Assembly (NCBI GenBank): GCA_016713925.1
Contig: JADJOH010000007.1
Location: 545,501-609,500, forward strand
DNA from: Bacteroidota bacterium
GTDB taxonomy: Bacteria; Bacteroidota; Bacteroidia; AKYH767-A; OLB10
Length of the DNA: 64,000 nt
Direction: 5' to 3'
Shown here: positions 43,101 through 52,175 of the stretch, one piece after another
Position numbering within the stretch: the stretch's first letter is position 1
How the letters are laid out: every line of letters begins with the position of its first letter
Translations under genes and position numbers: made by a program
Notes under the pieces: model-generated
What the model saw: only the letters and a program-made list of their open reading frames with translations
Database searches by the model: none
What the model was told of the DNA's origin: nothing

Positions 43101-43931
43101 TCATATATGGTGAAATGAAATTCGATCCGTTCCAATTTTTTGTACTTTTATTGGCTCACAACGAAAGGACTTTCCTTCATTAAATGGCTTTACAATCAAA
43201 AAAGTATCTTGACCAAAATCACTTGATAGGGAGTCGCATTTTTCATATGAAACATTGTGCAAATGATAGGTCAAGAAAACCGAATACAAGTACCTTTTTG
43301 ACCAGTCATCATATGAAATACTTTTTAGCTCCCAACTAGTATCACCTTTAAAATTTAGTAAGTCAATTCTATGGTGGTAATCATCAAATCTATATTCACT
43401 ATGAGCAAATGCGTTTCTTACTGAAGAATGATACCCTTTTGTAATAGTTTCTGCAATAGACAATTTCTTCTTCTTAAAAACATCTCGAATCTCATTTCTA
43501 ATAAATTCATGTTTTGTCCAATCAGGCACAGTTACTGTCCATAAATAATCACCTCCAGAAGCACCTGTTGCGAGCTTGAATAGTTTTTTAAGAAAATATC
43601 TTGATTCCCAAATATGGGAATAGATCATTAGCTCAATATGGAAACGAAATTCATCATCTTCAATTTGATTGATGCCAGTAGGAAATCTATATTCATTTTG
43701 TTGGAATTTCATTAAAAAATCCAATCTATGCCCATCATTAATAATGTCCGTTTTATTATCAATTACATATGGGTCAGGATAAGTATCAAGTAATTCCGGT
43801 TTAAATTCACCTTCTGCAAGAAGTAAAATGTAAATGTGCTGCCTGCATGTTTTAAAAAGAAAGTCATATAATTCAACTACAGAATCATAGACTTCTTTAT
43901 CAATTGAATCAAAATCAGCTCTTTTAATCAT
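43101..43931 (-). CDS. HEPN-like protein with RNxxxH motif
   Basis: 276 residues, mainly helical, with no signal peptide. The segment YHSSVRNAFAHSEYRFD has the RNxxxH signature of HEPN ribonucleases, in which the Arg and His form the active site. It is preceded by a helix with many charged residues and followed by ISYDDWSKRYLYSVFLTYHL. Many HEPN proteins are toxins or abortive-infection effectors, and no obvious antitoxin (MNT or small DNA-binding protein) is adjacent. The lipoprotein gene ends 3 bases upstream, so the two may share a transcript. The family name is unknown to me. Confidence 0.5.
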   Translation of the reverse strand: MIKRADFDSIDKEVYDSVVELYDFLFKTCRQHIYILLLAEGEFKPELLDTYPDPYVIDNKTDIINDGHRLDFLMKFQQNEYRFPTGINQIEDDEFRFHIELMIYSHIWESRYFLKKLFKLATGASGGDYLWTVTVPDWTKHEFIRNEIRDVFKKKKLSIAETITKGYHSSVRNAFAHSEYRFDDYHHRIDLLNFKGDTSWELKSISYDDWSKRYLYSVFLTYHLHNVSYEKCDSLSSDFGQDTFLIVKPFNEGKSFRCEPIKVQKIGTDRISFHHI

Positions 43932-43934
43932 CCT

Positions 43935-44291
43935 TTACATGTAAGTGCCCCCGAAATCCGGACAATTTAAAATTAGCGGAAAATTCAAAATTGACTTCCT
44001 CTGACCTCCATACCCTGTCGAGAAATAGCCGGATTTTTCAGCTGAAACAAAATATCTGAGTGAAGAAACATTTACATTTTCGAAAATAAAGGAGCCATAT
44101 TGATTTGTTACACCTGTAACGTCACCTCCTCCTAATTTGACTCCTGATAAATCAGCACCCTGTTCATCCGCTGTAAGCACCACTAAATCGACCTGCACCT
44201 CTCTAATCGATAAACCTGAATTTTGAACATCATTGTCATCACTCTTTTTACAGGACTGAATTAAAAAGACAGCCAGGATTATATGCACCAT
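43935..44291 (-). CDS. Small lipoprotein with carboxypeptidase-regulatory-like domain
   Basis: Start chosen at the ATG giving MVHIILAVFLIQSC, a lipoprotein signal with the lipobox ending in Cys, then KKSDDNDVQ, a typical Bacteroidota lipoprotein linker. The rest is a beta domain (VDLVVLTADEQG, GGGDVTGVTNQYGSFIFENV, YFVSAEKSGYF) like a carboxypeptidase-D regulatory domain. It should sit in the outer or inner membrane. It ends LNCPDFGGTYM just before the HEPN-like gene and 52 bases after the big SBBP protein. Confidence 0.6.
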   Translation of the reverse strand: MVHIILAVFLIQSCKKSDDNDVQNSGLSIREVQVDLVVLTADEQGADLSGVKLGGGDVTGVTNQYGSFIFENVNVSSLRYFVSAEKSGYFSTGYGGQRKSILNFPLILNCPDFGGTYM

Positions 44292-44342
44292 TGAAATTCT
44301 TCCACTACTGATATCAAATTCCATATAAATGGAATGAAACTA

Positions 44343-47030
44343 TCAGTTTCCTGCCTTAATAAATTTTTCATATATATACACATTTCTTGTAGTGAGTTGT
44401 AAAGTATAAATACCATTAACAAGATCTGCGGTATTCAGCAAACAGCTTCTTATCCGCTGGTTGGGTGTTTGCACGGCGACTACTCTTCCTATCCCATCCA
44501 ATACTTTGATTTCCCTTATCAAAACCTGTTTATCGAATAACAGGTTTAACAGTTCGTCAACAGGATTCGGATATAACAACATTTTAAAATTTCCCGATGT
44601 GGCATCCATCAATGAAGCCGATACTCCGTAAGGTATTTGAAACGTAGTGGGATTAATCGTAACGGGTGTGCCGATGCTGTCGTTGGCCGCCATCACCGTG
44701 CCAGTGAACACCAGGTTGGTATCAGGATAGTTCAATGTTGGGTAGGTATTCAGTCTTACTTTGCATAGCAATCCATTCCCATTAATCGCTGGGTTGTTGT
44801 AGCGGGTCATGCCCACACTCACCACCCCGTTAGCCACATATTCAATACTCAGGAAATCCTGCGCAGGAACACCGAAGATCGTTCCACCATAATCGAAAGT
44901 GGTGTTCTGCAAATCGAACACATTCGTATCAACAGTGATATCAAACGATATACCATATAGATTATCCAATGTACCACCGGTGTTGGTCAGATTCACCTGC
45001 AACTCTACTTGTTGAGGCAGCTGACTTGTATTCACATATCCGGGTGTGGGTATCAGCGTAAGGTTGCCCGTGGCCGATATCCGCTGGAAACCGCTTCCAT
45101 CCAGACTATCCAACGGTGATACAAAGGGATGTATCTTGCCTATGTTGAAGCCTACAGAGGTTTGATCTGCGTTGTTGATGATGCCATCTCCGTTGCCATC
45201 GGCAAATACCTTAAAGGCATCACTGTTGGGACTGGAGGTATTGAAGCCCCACAGCGATGCCGGTTGTGCAACCCACTGCAGATTTGCATTGGGACGTATG
45301 GGACCTGTGTTGTTGTAGAAGATACCTATCTTCAACAGATCCGATGTATTAACCGTTTTGTTGTTATCCAAATCCCCGGGCCATACATTTATCTGACTAG
45401 AGTAGTTGAAGCAGCTTGGCCCTTGGTTCACGAGCCCAACCGGTGTCCCAGAAGTAGCATTGGTGATGGAGAGATTGTCGACAAAAAAACAAACCTGACT
45501 GCCCGACAAACTGGAAGGGATATTGTTGGGTTTGAAGAAAAACGTATACAAGGTTCCTGTTCCCGAGTACCCCGGTACAGCACCAATCTTCGATATCCCG
45601 AAATCATATCCGTAGGTGCCGGATGAAACTGGTGGTGTGGAAATAACCGCTGCTCCTGTTCCCAGAATCGTACCGGTCGTATAGCCTACATAAGTAAGGT
45701 TGGATGCCAATGCTCCGCTATAACGTAATCGCGCATAAGCCGCATAGATATCCGATGCACCAATTAACCTGACTTCAACTTTCAGCGTGTCGAATAAATT
45801 GAAACTATTGAGCCCCGTCGCACTCACCACCGAAATTGTTCCATTATTGGGAAGCGGGTTCACATTAACCTGCTGGCTTACCGTTTGCGTACATCCGTTG
45901 GTGTTTGTGAAAGTAACCGTATAATTGGTGGAATTTGTGGGATAAGCTATCGGATCCGCAACCGTGGTGGAACTCAGACCCACAGCGGGAGTCCAGAGAA
46001 TATTTGGGTTAGCGGAATTAATAGAGCCACTTAAAAGCAGAGCGCTGGCATCGCCAAAGTTGATGGTGACCGGATTAGCACTGCCTCCGTCCGCCGTGAT
46101 AATGGCGGAGGGGGTTGTGTAAACAGTAAGGAGTACCGCGTTGCTGGTGGCAGAACACGCATTGCTGTTGGTTACTACACACCTGTATTGATAATTATTC
46201 AGACCTGTAAGGTTTAGTATCTGTAACGTATTCGCGGTAGAGCCACTATAAATAGCCCCATTGGAACAGTTCACCCATGATCCACTGGATCCCATACGGT
46301 TCTGCCATTGATAAGTTAATCCTGTACCTGAAGCACTTAAAGTGAGGTTTGCAATTTGGTTGGGACAGACTGTAACGGAGGCGGGCTGAGTTACAATGGT
46401 TGGAATGTTGATAACAGTAAGCTGGGCGAAGTTCGAAGTTGCAGTTGATGGACATAAAGAAGAACCGACAATACATCTGAAATAGTAGTTGGAGAGGCCA
46501 CTTGTATTTCCAATGACTAAGGCAGATGAATTTGAGCCAGAAATGGAATTTGTACCGCCATTAATAAGATTAATAAAACTACTTGTATTTACTCCATATT
46601 GCCACTGATATGTTAACCCACTGCCTGTTGCACCTAAAATAAATGTAGCACTCACCCCTGAACACATAGTTGAACTGATTGGTTGACTTTGTATAGTGGG
46701 AATTGTATAAACTGTCAAAACAGTAGTTGTACTTATTTCTGAAGAAAGCGAATTCGAAACTATACAACGAAATTCATACCCATCAAGACCTGAAGGATTA
46801 CCAATAGATAAGGAGGTGGTAGTAACACCAGAAAAATTATTAATCCCGCCAGATAGAATATTTGAAAACTGAGTACCAGAAGGTGATTTACTTTGCCATT
46901 GATAGGATAACCCGACTCCAGAAGCTATTAGACTAAAGCTTACAGACGAATTGGGACAAGTTGACATGGTTATAGGAGCTTGAGTCGTTATGAAGGTTTC
47001 AAAGAACTTAACAAGAAAAGCGTCATTCAT
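44343..47030 (-). CDS. Giant SBBP/Ig/cohesin/dockerin T9SS protein, C-terminal part
   Basis: Four Ig-like or PKD-like units (YQWQSKSPSG, YQWQYGVNTS, YQWQNRMGSS with paired Cys) are followed by a PKD-like domain. A cohesin-like domain comes next (FDTLKVEVRLIGASDIYAAY), then a dockerin-like pair of calcium loops (WPGDLDNNKTVNTSDLL, FADGNGDGIINNADQTS). A second beta-sandwich and a T9SS sorting domain close it (LLYPNPVDELLNLLF, DLVNGIYTLQL). Having cohesin-like and dockerin-like folds in one chain is common in Bacteroidota and does not imply a cellulosome. It joins 47201-49117 through about three shifts. Confidence 0.8.
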   Translation of the reverse strand: MNDAFLVKFFETFITTQAPITMSTCPNSSVSFSLIASGVGLSYQWQSKSPSGTQFSNILSGGINNFSGVTTTSLSIGNPSGLDGYEFRCIVSNSLSSEISTTTVLTVYTIPTIQSQPISSTMCSGVSATFILGATGSGLTYQWQYGVNTSSFINLINGGTNSISGSNSSALVIGNTSGLSNYYFRCIVGSSLCPSTATSNFAQLTVINIPTIVTQPASVTVCPNQIANLTLSASGTGLTYQWQNRMGSSGSWVNCSNGAIYSGSTANTLQILNLTGLNNYQYRCVVTNSNACSATSNAVLLTVYTTPSAIITADGGSANPVTINFGDASALLLSGSINSANPNILWTPAVGLSSTTVADPIAYPTNSTNYTVTFTNTNGCTQTVSQQVNVNPLPNNGTISVVSATGLNSFNLFDTLKVEVRLIGASDIYAAYARLRYSGALASNLTYVGYTTGTILGTGAAVISTPPVSSGTYGYDFGISKIGAVPGYSGTGTLYTFFFKPNNIPSSLSGSQVCFFVDNLSITNATSGTPVGLVNQGPSCFNYSSQINVWPGDLDNNKTVNTSDLLKIGIFYNNTGPIRPNANLQWVAQPASLWGFNTSSPNSDAFKVFADGNGDGIINNADQTSVGFNIGKIHPFVSPLDSLDGSGFQRISATGNLTLIPTPGYVNTSQLPQQVELQVNLTNTGGTLDNLYGISFDITVDTNVFDLQNTTFDYGGTIFGVPAQDFLSIEYVANGVVSVGMTRYNNPAINGNGLLCKVRLNTYPTLNYPDTNLVFTGTVMAANDSIGTPVTINPTTFQIPYGVSASLMDATSGNFKMLLYPNPVDELLNLLFDKQVLIREIKVLDGIGRVVAVQTPNQRIRSCLLNTADLVNGIYTLQLTTRNVYIYEKFIKAGN

Positions 47031-47200
47031 ACCTGATTTAAAATTTTGATGCCCCCAGATGCAATGTTGGATGTACTATTAGTTGTTCCTCCCAAATAAA
47101 TATTTCCGGAAGGATCGCTTCTAGTTGAAACAAAAACACTCATTACCAGTTCCTCCATAATATGTTCCCCATTGGCGTACTCCGTTATTGTTAAACTTAA

Positions 47201-49117
47201 CTAAAAATGCATCTCCCCCCATATAAGTATTTTGATACCCCCCGAGGCAATTAATGAAGGACTACTACCACCAATTCCAGCTAAAAATACATTACCCAGT
47301 GCATCGGTGCAGGTTGAATAACCAAAATCGCCGTTTTGTCCTCCATAATAGGTTCCCCATTGACGCACTCCGTTACTGTTGAACTTAACTAAAAAAGCAG
47401 ATTGAGAATTACCAGTAATTGTATTTTGATGTCCTCCTGCGGCAATGTTTGATGTACTGGTAGTATATCCAGCCAAGTACACATTCCCAACAAAGTCAGT
47501 GGTGGTTGAATATCCAATATCAGCACCAGAACCACCATAATATGTACCCCATTGGCGCACCCCATTGCTGTTGAACTTTACCAGATAAGCATCGCCCATA
47601 TTAGGGCCACCAGCATATGTATTTTGATGCCCACCGGATGCAATGTTAGTAGTACTACCAGTTAATCCTGCCAGATACACATAACCCGAACTAACTGAAA
47701 CTGATGAAAAAATTTCATCACTACTTCCCCCATAGTAAGTTCCCCAAAGACGCACGCCAAAACTATTAAACTTTACTAAAAATGCATCTGCTGTTCCGCC
47801 ACCAAAAGTGTTCTGATGCCCTCCTGATGCAATTGCATTTGGGCTAACAGTATGACCTGCTAGATAAACATTCCCTGAAACATCAGAGGCAGTTGAAAGG
47901 CCATAATCATTGCCACTACCTCCGTAATAGGTGCCCCACTGACGCACTCCGTTATTGCTGAATTTCACTAAAAAGGCGTCTGAATTCCCACCAGAAGTAT
48001 TTTGATGTCCACCAGAAGCAATTCCATTAGAGATACAGCAAGTATTACCAGCTAAAAATATATTCCCCGAAGCATCGGAGGTGGTTGAAAGTCCTTCTTC
48101 ATTACTAATCGCAGTTCCACCATAGTATGTTCCCCACTGGCGCACTCCAATGCTATCAAGTTTCACTAAAAAAGCATCAGTATTAGCTCCAAAGGTATTC
48201 TGGTGACCTCCAGATGCAATGGCTGATGTGCTTGAAGTTTTTCCGGCCAGATAAACATTTCTTAAAGCATCAGTGACGATTGAATTACAATAATCATCTC
48301 CTAGTCCCCCATAATAGGTTCCCCATACCCTTGTTACCGGATCAATCCGCATCGCCAGAGCAGGGTTAAAGTTGGGTATAAAGAAACTCACTTTGTTATT
48401 GTCATCAATTTGCCAAAAAGCCTGTAAGCGCTCATCACTCTGATACACCTTCAACTCCCCCTCCTGAATTTCGCCAAAAGGGGTTTTCATGATCAGATGG
48501 CCATCCTTGCTGATACTCAAGTCTGCACCTTTGATTTCCATCTGTATCTGGCTGTAGTCCCCACCCGGGGAAACAAGATAATCCGTTTCTAATAATCCTT
48601 CCGTTCCGTAGTAGTGGATATCGATTCCATTCCAAACGTTTTTCAAAGTGACATGCTCGTATTGCTTTACGAAGAGAGCAGTATCTGCTCCATCCGGAAC
48701 ATTGTAATAGTTGTTATAGCCATCCAATGCTTTACCCCGCTCAATGTCAAAATCAGGATTGTGGGATATCCAGTGCGCATCCACCCGGTAGGTGCTGATC
48801 TGATCAGGCACTTGTCTTTTTTCTTTTCCAGGCATACCAGCATGACCGTCCTCTTCGCGCCAGCTATCTACCCTGCTAAGCTGGAAGCTAACACCGTTGT
48901 TTTTGATGTAGTAGTGCATACCCGCCTGACTACCGTAAAAAAGCACATCCGGTCGCGGCTTCCAGTGCTGGTCCTTCATCTGGCCTTTATTCTCTTCGAA
49001 AATGGCGGCTGGCTTACTTAGTTCATTGCTAAAGTTATTCTTTACAGTTGATTGTGCTTTTGCGTTAATGCTAATAATCAATAGCGCAAGAATTGATAAA
49101 TTAAGCTTCATAATCAA
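47201..49117 (-). CDS. Giant SBBP/Ig/cohesin/dockerin T9SS protein, N-terminal part
   Basis: Signal peptide 1-21, then a DUF7948-type domain (FEENKGQMKDQHW, about residues 35-270). At least seven SBBP beta-propeller repeats of about 57 residues follow, each with GVRQWGTYYGGSG, GNVYLAGYT and ASGGHQNT. The frame ends in a G6 run (about 47237-47242). Between 47030 and 47200 the same repeat continues in two further frames (TYMGGDAFLVKF, then GNIYLGGTTNSTSNIASGG) before joining the C-terminal part. The intact protein would be near 1,590 residues. The repeats make the DNA locally repetitive. Confidence 0.85.
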   Translation of the reverse strand: MIMKLNLSILALLIISINAKAQSTVKNNFSNELSKPAAIFEENKGQMKDQHWKPRPDVLFYGSQAGMHYYIKNNGVSFQLSRVDSWREEDGHAGMPGKEKRQVPDQISTYRVDAHWISHNPDFDIERGKALDGYNNYYNVPDGADTALFVKQYEHVTLKNVWNGIDIHYYGTEGLLETDYLVSPGGDYSQIQMEIKGADLSISKDGHLIMKTPFGEIQEGELKVYQSDERLQAFWQIDDNNKVSFFIPNFNPALAMRIDPVTRVWGTYYGGLGDDYCNSIVTDALRNVYLAGKTSSTSAIASGGHQNTFGANTDAFLVKLDSIGVRQWGTYYGGTAISNEEGLSTTSDASGNIFLAGNTCCISNGIASGGHQNTSGGNSDAFLVKFSNNGVRQWGTYYGGSGNDYGLSTASDVSGNVYLAGHTVSPNAIASGGHQNTFGGGTADAFLVKFNSFGVRLWGTYYGGSSDEIFSSVSVSSGYVYLAGLTGSTTNIASGGHQNTYAGGPNMGDAYLVKFNSNGVRQWGTYYGGSGADIGYSTTTDFVGNVYLAGYTTSTSNIAAGGHQNTITGNSQSAFLVKFNSNGVRQWGTYYGGQNGDFGYSTCTDALGNVFLAGIGGSSPSLIASGGIKILIWGEMHF

Positions 49118-49353
49118 TAATTATTTATTCATAAAAATAATGAATTTTAAAGAAATACAAAATGATATCAAGATGTTTATTTGAACCTTCTCTTGATAGA
49201 ACTTTTCTGAACCATTATTTCGAATACGTAATATGATGTTTAAGTTCCTATTTAATATACTGGCGACATCACAAAATTATAACCAACTAAGTGGTCTATT
49301 TTATATGTGCTAAGTTGTGAATCCAAAACTCCGAAAAGCATTGAAAAATAGCT

Positions 49354-50595
49354 TCATCGGAAACTGTTTAGACCTGTACCTCCGCTCATAGTGCTAACCA
49401 CGCAATAAATTACATCTGGTGCCGAATTGCCGGAAAATGAACGTAACCCGGAAAGTACGTTGGAATCATGAAGCCGGCTCAATGTTTTGTATTCTGTCAC
49501 GGTACTGAAAGCAGTTGTATTTTGGTTTTGACAAGAAGAATTGTTATTACTCTTAAAACCAGTCATTTGCCTATATGTCATTTCCAATTCATCCCAAAAA
49601 AAGTTCGAACTGGGGTACATTAGGTATAACTGAGGCAATTTTTCATCAATTGTTTCCTTTTCACAATTCTGTAAATCTCGTAAATTGCTTGATAATGAAG
49701 CAATTTCAAGGAAAATGGGATTCACCGAAAAAGTTCGAAGTGCATGATTTTCCGATATGTACGCTAAGCCATTCGGAAACACTAATTTTTGAATTCTAAC
49801 TTTGCCTTCAAAATTTGATATTTCCCACATTTTCAAAAGATTACAAGCTAATTCAAGCGCAGAATCCAGCAGTTTTTCAAAGTTCGAAGTGTCTTTCCCG
49901 AATTTCTTAAGCTCCGCTTCAATAGTTTGTATTTTCTGAAGATGACCGGATGAAACCTTTTGAAACAATTCCGGAGTGATGTTTCCGGTGGCCAGATTAT
50001 ATTCCATTTTCTCAAGGTCATTCTTCAAACGGGTTAATTCATCTTTCATCGGTTTTAATCTTTCCCCATCAGCCTTGTGAAGCGTCCAATACGTTTCTGC
50101 GAGTTTATTTTTAATTACAGGTATTAATTCCTTATCGAGAGTATAGGAGGAAAGTAATGCTTTAAACAGCTCCAGGAGCTTCTTTTCGCTCAGATTGAGG
50201 CAACAGCCTTTATTCGGGCATTTGTAGTATAGATATGATTTTTGAAGATAAGCCGTGAATGGTCTTCCACATTTACCGCATTTTACTGAGGCTTTAAATG
50301 GCATCTTTTCGGCATGACTAACCTTCTTATAACCCTGTTTGTTTTCGCTAAGGACACCGTTTACTGCAAGAAATACTTCTTCTGAAATCAGCTGTTCATG
50401 CTTTCCACGTATGATTTCTCCATCATCTAGCAAGGAATGAGTGATGAACCCACAGTAAAAAGGATTCCGGAATATTCTTGATAACAAAGGTGGAGTCAGT
50501 TTTAATCCCATTGGGATCAATCGCTGTATGATGGCTTCATGCGTCAGGTTTTCATTGAACTTCCATAGGAAAGCCTGTTTAATTAATTTCCCCAA
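49354..50595 (-). CDS. Large serine recombinase, middle and C-terminal part
   Basis: Contains the Recombinase domain (LLSRIFRNPFYCGFITH), the zinc ribbon (CGKCGRPF then YYKCPNKGC), a long coiled-coil region (residues about 170-240) and a C-terminal tail with YLMYPSSNFFWDELEM. The AGTTCGAACT sequence inside this tail also occurs twice, inverted, at 19.8 kb. Joined to 50583-51203 it gives a recombinase of about 610 residues. Large serine recombinases integrate and excise phages, ICEs and defence islands by single crossover at att sites. No att repeat could be identified with certainty. Confidence 0.8.
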   Translation of the reverse strand: MGKLIKQAFLWKFNENLTHEAIIQRLIPMGLKLTPPLLSRIFRNPFYCGFITHSLLDDGEIIRGKHEQLISEEVFLAVNGVLSENKQGYKKVSHAEKMPFKASVKCGKCGRPFTAYLQKSYLYYKCPNKGCCLNLSEKKLLELFKALLSSYTLDKELIPVIKNKLAETYWTLHKADGERLKPMKDELTRLKNDLEKMEYNLATGNITPELFQKVSSGHLQKIQTIEAELKKFGKDTSNFEKLLDSALELACNLLKMWEISNFEGKVRIQKLVFPNGLAYISENHALRTFSVNPIFLEIASLSSNLRDLQNCEKETIDEKLPQLYLMYPSSNFFWDELEMTYRQMTGFKSNNNSSCQNQNTTAFSTVTEYKTLSRLHDSNVLSGLRSFSGNSAPDVIYCVVSTMSGGTGLNSFR

Positions 50596-51203
50596 TGGAC
50601 CGATAAAACATTGTGGTTTATCATGGTCGTGCTGCTTTTACCTGAAACATAATCCTTGATATACCCAATCGTTGGCTTACCAATCCATTCGCCTTTACGT
50701 AATTTCTTCTTTTGTCCTTCAATGATTCGGTCCCTCCTCTGTTCATTTTCCATCTCAGCAAACATGAGATACAAATTCTGTGAGAGACGGCCACTAGGAG
50801 TTTGGTCATCTACACTTTGTGTGGCAGCATGAACCTTAATACCCTTTTTCCTCAATGATTTCAGAAGACCGATATCTCCGGACCGTGTGAACCTGTCATA
50901 AGAATAAACAACAATGTTTCCAATATGATTCTTATAGCAAAACTGAAGCATTTCCTTGAAAACAATTCGGTCATCTGTAGTTGCAGATTCTTTCGCATTA
51001 AAAGTCTTAATGAGGTCGAATTTATTCTGCTTACATAAATTCACGCAAACGTTATCCTGCCAATCCAGGCTATCTTGTTGTTCTGTCGAACATCGGTTAT
51101 AAATGACTGCCCGATTGTTTTCAATTGTTTTGTCCTCTGAGCATTTAATCGCAAATTTCTGTAACCATTCAGGTAAATTGCTTTCTTTGTTATTATTATC
51201 CAT
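50583..51203 (-). CDS. Large serine recombinase, N-terminal catalytic part
   Basis: A resolvase-type catalytic domain: the nucleophilic Ser lies in YNRCSTEQQDSLDWQ, with VVYSYDRFTRSGDIG and FAEMENEQRRDRIIEGQ following. The frame ends soon after 50605, but the protein continues in the next frame (QCFIGPLGKLIKQAFLWKF), so one base is out of register near AACCACAATG. The recombinase lies immediately left of the accessory genes and BREX operon, and may have brought them in. Confidence 0.8.
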   Translation of the reverse strand: MDNNNKESNLPEWLQKFAIKCSEDKTIENNRAVIYNRCSTEQQDSLDWQDNVCVNLCKQNKFDLIKTFNAKESATTDDRIVFKEMLQFCYKNHIGNIVVYSYDRFTRSGDIGLLKSLRKKGIKVHAATQSVDDQTPSGRLSQNLYLMFAEMENEQRRDRIIEGQKKKLRKGEWIGKPTIGYIKDYVSGKSSTTMINHNVLSVHWGN

Positions 51204-51233
51204 GACTTTTAATCATAAATAGTTGCAAATTTT

Positions 51234-51425
51234 TCAGGATCCGTGATCCTGATCAACATCACCCACATGTAGCTTATGCAATAGCAGGCAGAGTTCCTTT
51301 AAGCTCTCGGAAATCTTGCACAATTCTTCATCAGTGCAGTTCTTGTAACCGGTTAGTGACTTCAGCATTTCAATAGTTACTTTCGGTTCATTTAATACTC
51401 CTTTATTATGTTCGCTTGCATTCAT
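51234..51425 (-). CDS. Small acidic protein upstream of the recombinase
   Basis: 63 residues, helical and acidic, with two Cys (YKNCTDEELCKISESLKELC). It is on the same strand, 30 bases ahead of the recombinase gene, and is probably co-transcribed. It has the size of a recombination directionality or regulatory factor but no helix-turn-helix that I can recognise. Confidence 0.45.
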   Translation of the reverse strand: MNASEHNKGVLNEPKVTIEMLKSLTGYKNCTDEELCKISESLKELCLLLHKLHVGDVDQDHGS

Positions 51426-51492
51426 AGCCTGATAAATATTATTTTTAACTAACTCGGTTTTATAATTTATAATTTATAATTTCGTCTCGATA

Positions 51493-51735
51493 GTGAAACA
51501 ATCATTTCGTTCAACTATTGATGATATGTCGAAAGCTAAACCATCCAAAAAAGTAAAATCCCACGGTGGTGCGCGTGCCAAATCGGGCCGAAAACCGGTG
51601 ACCGATAAAAAAGTTGGTTTTACAATCTATGTGGAACAATCGATACTGAATGCCAATGGTGATATGGATGAGACAAGGCGTGATTGTTATGAATTCCTGA
51701 AGAAACGTGCTCAGGAAAAATCTGGAGGTGAGTAA
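51493..51735 (+). CDS. Small basic protein with GGARAKSGRKP motif
   Basis: 80 residues as read; the better start may be the internal ATG at 51526 (MSKAKPSKKVKSHGGARAKS). A Lys/Arg-rich N-terminus with the GGARxxxGRKP motif is followed by a short beta/helix segment (GFTIYVEQSI) and a charged tail. The motif is common in small phage- and mobile-element DNA-binding proteins. Three tandem 7-bp units (TTATAAT, about 51459-51480) lie in its promoter region, divergent from the recombinase operon. Confidence 0.55.
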   Translation: MKQSFRSTIDDMSKAKPSKKVKSHGGARAKSGRKPVTDKKVGFTIYVEQSILNANGDMDETRRDCYEFLKKRAQEKSGGE

Positions 51736-51791
51736 ACAGACTCCGCCTTTAAAATATTATTTCCTGATTTGCATGGAATAATCAATCATTC

Positions 51792-52175
51792 TTATCGAAT
51801 GATTGATTCACCACCATCACCATTTTTCAATTCAACTTTTCTGTAGTAAATCAACCTGATTCGCTTTTCCACCATGATATAATAGTCAATTTGAATCCCA
51901 TCGTATTCGAATCTGCATTTATAGAAAATGGCCTTAGTGGAAAACAAATCCAGATATGCTTCAGATAGATCATCTCTTTTGTTTAGATGGGATTCAAAAT
52001 CGGTACGATCAATAAAAACAGCATCCTTTCCCTTAATTAGCTCTTCTATTCTGTCCTTGATGAACAAATAAATTGGACCGGATCCTTCCTCTTCGTGAAT
52101 AGGGAAATACTCAGGAAAAAAATAAGTTACTCTATAAAGAAGTTTTCGGTACTTATGCTCCACTTTAGTTTTCAT
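51792..52175 (-). CDS. Unknown protein coupled to the DUF2130 gene
   Basis: 127 residues, mixed alpha/beta, no signal or membrane segment. Aromatic-rich strands (RVTYFFPEYFPIHEEEGSG) are followed by a charged C-terminus. It overlaps the end of the DUF2130 gene by 11 bases, so the two are translationally coupled and probably act together. No family is recognised. Confidence 0.55.
   Translation of the reverse strand: MKTKVEHKYRKLLYRVTYFFPEYFPIHEEEGSGPIYLFIKDRIEELIKGKDAVFIDRTDFESHLNKRDDLSEAYLDLFSTKAIFYKCRFEYDGIQIDYYIMVEKRIRLIYYRKVELKNGDGGESIIR

Noticed and set aside
45129..45626. 165-codon plus-strand open frame
   Set aside because: Lies opposite the SBBP/cohesin protein, whose frame has clear domain motifs; the plus frame has none.
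47201..48330. Regularly spaced DNA repeats that could suggest a CRISPR or minisatellite
   Set aside because: They are in-frame SBBP propeller repeats (GTYYGG, ASGGHQNT) of about 57 codons with coding variation, not short identical repeats with unique spacers.
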